Below, in pieces: positions 62,701 through 64,000 of a stretch of DNA of 64,000 bases. Numbering within the stretch: position 1 is the stretch's first letter; every line of letters starts with the position of its first letter. Below the pieces are notes generated by a model. The model was not told the origin of the DNA. It made no database searches and saw nothing but the letters and a program-made list of their open reading frames with translations. The stretch comes from Oribacterium sp. NK2B42 (GTDB lineage Bacteria; Bacillota; Clostridia; Lachnospirales; Lachnospiraceae): NCBI RefSeq assembly GCF_000424445.1, contig NZ_AUJX01000014.1, positions 19,856-83,855 of the forward strand. The letters are read 5' to 3'. The position numbers were made by a program, and so were the translations under genes.

Positions 62701-63392
62701 ACATTAAGAACGATCTCATGGTACTGATCCCCCAGAAGATCATTACAGAATACGTTATCAATAAGGTTTGCGTTGGAAAGCATTACACCCTTAGGTTCCC
62801 CTGTTGTGCCGGATGTAAAGAGGAGGATACCGCAGTCCTCGCTTCTGGACTTGTCTGTAAAACCGGTTCCTGTATAAGTCTTACGGATTGTAGATACACT
62901 GTCCTGATTATTTATATTCTGGATACAAATGAATTTCTTAACACTGGAATTGTTCTCTTTAAGATAAGATACCTGTGAGATGTTTTCAAAATCATAAAAG
63001 AGCACATCTATGTCAGCCTTGTTGACATTTCTCAGAAGATCCTGAGCAGAAAGCTGAACATCAAGTGGGGTAACAACTCCGCCTGCACCGTTAACACCGA
63101 AAAGTGCGGCAAGATAATTGAAGCCGAGACGTCCGTAGAAGCCTGCATGCATGGCGTGACCAAGGGATTCCGTCTCCTGGGAAGCCCATTCACCTACTCT
63201 TTTTGCGGCATCAAGAAGATCTCTGTAACTTCTTTCATATACAGTATCCTCGTGTGCCCAGGTAAGGAACATCTTGTCATTAAAAGCCCTTGCTGCGTTT
63301 TCGAGAAGCTGGTACAAACTGTGAGTTTCTTCGAAACGTACTTCAGGGTAACCTGCGTTATCGATGACGATCTGGTCATAATTGTAATCCAT
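59727..63392 (-). CDS. NRPS-like protein: adenylation, carrier, condensation, partial adenylation
   Basis: A 1,221-residue cytoplasmic multidomain enzyme. An acyl/aminoacyl-adenylating domain (about 1-530) has LLFTSGTTGEPKGVML, GYGMSEHSPK and WLRTGDLARIDEDNF. A carrier domain (about 545-625) has DLFAAGMDSMACIQL, with the serine for the phosphopantetheine arm. A condensation domain (about 640-1060) has SHIMGDGIS, keeping the catalytic second His and DG. The last 150 residues (about 1070-1221) resemble the C-terminal part of another adenylation domain (KVYILDDHYSKKPFGAWGKL, LYDTGVIARIMIDGRIDFL) with no ATP-binding half. There is no thioesterase. AAAAGGAGAG precedes the ATG. It may join an acyl group to an amine; product unknown. 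Confidence 0.85.
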   Translation of the reverse strand: MDYNYDQIVIDNAGYPEVRFEETHSLYQLLENAARAFNDKMFLTWAHEDTVYERSYRDLLDAAKRVGEWASQETESLGHAMHAGFYGRLGFNYLAALFGVNGAGGVVTPLDVQLSAQDLLRNVNKADIDVLFYDFENISQVSYLKENNSSVKKFICIQNINNQDSVSTIRKTYTGTGFTDKSRSEDCGILLFTSGTTGEPKGVMLSNANLIDNVFCNDLLGDQYHEIVLNVLPIHHVFCLNGDVFGLLRYGSSLAVSTSLQKLFKDIKFFRPTSIRMVPMMLKLVNNRLHQTKKQHPEWSIDSVRQEVLGDRLHKLVGGGGFLAPELMESLAGFNIQVGQGYGMSEHSPKIAVPVYDRPEKRGSVGIVVRNCQTRLVEGELQVKGPSVMMGYYKDPEATKEAFTEDGWLRTGDLARIDEDNFIYLTGRKKNLIILSNGENVSPETIENLFDGDMLVTDIVALEENDQIIAEVYPNFEYADNNGIKDIKAAVKELVTTHNQELPTFARISDVVIRNKPFEKTSSRKIIRSKVQAERKDVVNQKDVIVKPENENQKKLIEIISGLIDNDMIGITTDLFAAGMDSMACIQLIEEVESQMGKILSYQDILNNHTVKELDDFLGVTKGMEVHPYQDKYPLTGMMMYFAYVIPGNTTGNLPFTFELDPNIDLERLKAAIVETINAHPGVKGMIQPDPETHYLALYRHDDWEPDVPIIDVPDDKWQETENSLLRAFKYDGQDKLYHISLYRTETRKFMLFDVSHIMGDGISMNILLEDVNRAYAGKPVEKEVYTVYDYILDDCQMIKDGGVRKGTDYYGNLMKGYKLERSLLNKKDKEDLNHADKGVIRKRFDKTSKRKIQNFCKLNGVSENVLFLTSFNYTVGLFSGEDDVTTCSIHSGRTDGRWRRLCGCLFKTYYLRSQRIPHETSNTFLKRMGKQIMDSMQSPIALSREGEMFFQYQGDIVYIPEIGGLPAKPVHLQLDSLPFHMNVHEDNIGYRVELRFWKNRFDEDQLRLFLECYESVLNAFTSEPSARKVKYHLPDEAYPHLYSVTVGELNAEAGKELIKLPSSDKVKVYILDDHYSKKPFGAWGKLFIKDVPPVESKEVINDPWREGKLYDTGVIARIMIDGRIDFLENSGRVVLTDGSKGRKYYDLGTLEHALEELPTIEKCHSFLEFDQNIREMRLVMNVETDQDSFINRLRSYAGTTAGDDMIPAVVNLTSAYKPGK

Positions 63393-63462
63393 TTTACTCT
63401 CCTTTTCAGATCAAATACTTTGATCAGGTGAAATTGTTAAAAAGAATCAGCATCCAATATGA

Positions 63463-63491
63463 ATTTAAGTTTTGCCTTAATTCCTGTTCAA
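63463..63491 (-). promoter_or_regulatory. Candidate promoter of the NRPS-like gene
   Basis: On the minus strand TTGAAC (63486-63491) is 17 bp from TTAAAT (63463-63468), about 70 bases before the start codon. Confidence 0.5.
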
Positions 63492-63527
63492 GTTAATGAA
63501 CATAATGTTCAAAATGTGTTCATTAAC
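63492..63527. promoter_or_regulatory. Perfect inverted repeat, likely operator
   Basis: GTTAATGAACA (63492-63502) and TGTTCATTAAC (63517-63527) are perfect 11-bp arms with a 14-bp spacer that itself includes AATGTTCAAA. It abuts the -35 of the NRPS-like promoter, so a dimeric regulator may bind here. Confidence 0.6.
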
Positions 63528-63741
63528 CACGAGTAAAATTATATCAAAAAATTTAACTATTGAACTAGGAAAAACCTACTAACATTTTAGATTAATACTT
63601 GAAAAATTGGAACATTCTACACAAAATATTAAAAATTGAAATTAAAACATTGTATACACTCAACCAAATTTGGTTACTGTTCACACCCCTACTATTTCAT
63701 ATTGTTAAAAACGCTGAATTTAAAAATATATTTTTCAAAGG
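63528..63741. other. AT-rich stretch without a recognisable gene
   Basis: Very AT-rich DNA with only short reading frames lacking ribosome sites. It may contain the promoter of a rightward leader or small RNA ended by the terminator at 63742. Confidence 0.3.
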
Positions 63742-63778
63742 ATCCGAGACGCTGTTGTGGACAGCCTCTCGGATTTTT
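63742..63778 (+). terminator. Orphan rightward terminator
   Basis: ATCCGAGA pairs with TCTCGGAT across a loop and is followed by TTTTTT. The only upstream gene reads leftward, so it must end a small RNA or attenuate the gene beginning at 63985. Confidence 0.75.
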
Positions 63779-63984
63779 TAAATTAACTCCTATATCATCT
63801 GTGTAATCCACAATTCGCGGTTTATTCTGGTACATATGTCAGAAAATGTGGAAATCCATGTCCGATTTTTTTCGGTTTCTGACGAATCATAAGCTTATAC
63901 ACATGTCATTTTGACGGAATGTCAAATCCTTGAAATTCGCGTAAAATCGAGCTTTTTGCTATACTTTTTTCAGGAGAAACAGTC

Positions 63985-64000
63985 ATGGGAAAACAGGAAG
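63985..64000 (+). CDS. Start of a gene cut by the right edge
   Basis: ATG at 63985 preceded by CAGGAGAAAC; only MGKQE is visible, so the product cannot be named. The 200-bp gap before it is AT-rich. Confidence 0.5.

Noticed and set aside
63599..63781. 60-codon plus-strand reading frame before the right-end gene
   Set aside because: No ribosome site, AT-driven composition, and it runs through a terminator hairpin.

Overview
The window looks like a chromosomal segment of an anaerobic, pectin-using Lachnospiraceae bacterium of the Butyrivibrio/Lachnospira type. I infer this from gene content: class III fructose-bisphosphatase, HemZ, a Firmicutes-type Rel, a CsoR copper switch and citrate lyase beside an aconitase-type hydratase. 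Strong GGAGG-type ribosome sites, AT-rich intergenic DNA and many U-tract hairpin terminators fit the same group. Most genes read rightward. I found no rRNA, tRNA, CRISPR array or transposase gene.

Layout. 0-10 kb: end of an aconitase-family hydratase, then citrate lyase citDEF, a second unit citX-citG-(zinc-ribbon membrane protein)-(TPM-domain protein)-citC. 10-14 kb: efp, argS, a YfcE phosphodiesterase. 13.8-18.8 kb: two tandem membrane-bound SpoIIE-type phosphatases and an RsbW-like kinase. 19-29 kb: an L-ascorbate (ula) locus with lactonase UlaG, PTS subunits UlaC/A/B, epimerases UlaE and UlaF, Rpe, a DeoR regulator, a HAD phosphatase and two poorly characterised proteins; the decarboxylase UlaD is not here. 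29-32 kb: a copper operon (copA with a C-terminal CopZ-like domain, csoR) under a promoter with a CsoR-type operator in its spacer. 32-38 kb: ftsH, fbp, a GntR regulator and fsa. 38-48 kb: pectin cluster with pectinesterase, GH28 polygalacturonase, lipoprotein plus two ABC permeases, GH105 hydrolase, an AraC regulator and a TIM-barrel isomerase. 48-59 kb: CNNM/CBS transporter, NUDIX hydrolase, apt, greA-like gene, CBS protein, rel, MBL hydrolase, hemZ and a FIST-GGDEF cyclase. 59.7-63.4 kb: a 1,221-residue NRPS-like enzyme on the minus strand.

How the genes fit together. The pectin enzymes lack visible signal peptides, so they probably finish cytoplasmic breakdown of imported oligogalacturonides and rhamnogalacturonides. 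Fbp and Fsa, together with Rpe and the Ula epimerases, connect C5/C6 phosphates to central metabolism. Citrate lyase splits citrate to acetate and oxaloacetate, and CitX, CitG and CitC build, attach and acetylate its cofactor.

The most unusual material is intergenic. A modular multi-hairpin element occurs three times (8610-8706, 12843-12938, 12947-13143) with unchanged single-stranded cores and changing but still paired stems, which looks like a structured RNA. There are two giant fold-back palindromes (9935-10164 and 28987-29139), a possible kissing-hairpin element (18887-18966) and a structured leader before hemZ. Within genes, the best observations are a ribosome site and in-frame ATG inside copA that could release a separate CopZ, and what looks like the C-terminal remnant of a second adenylation domain on the NRPS-like protein.
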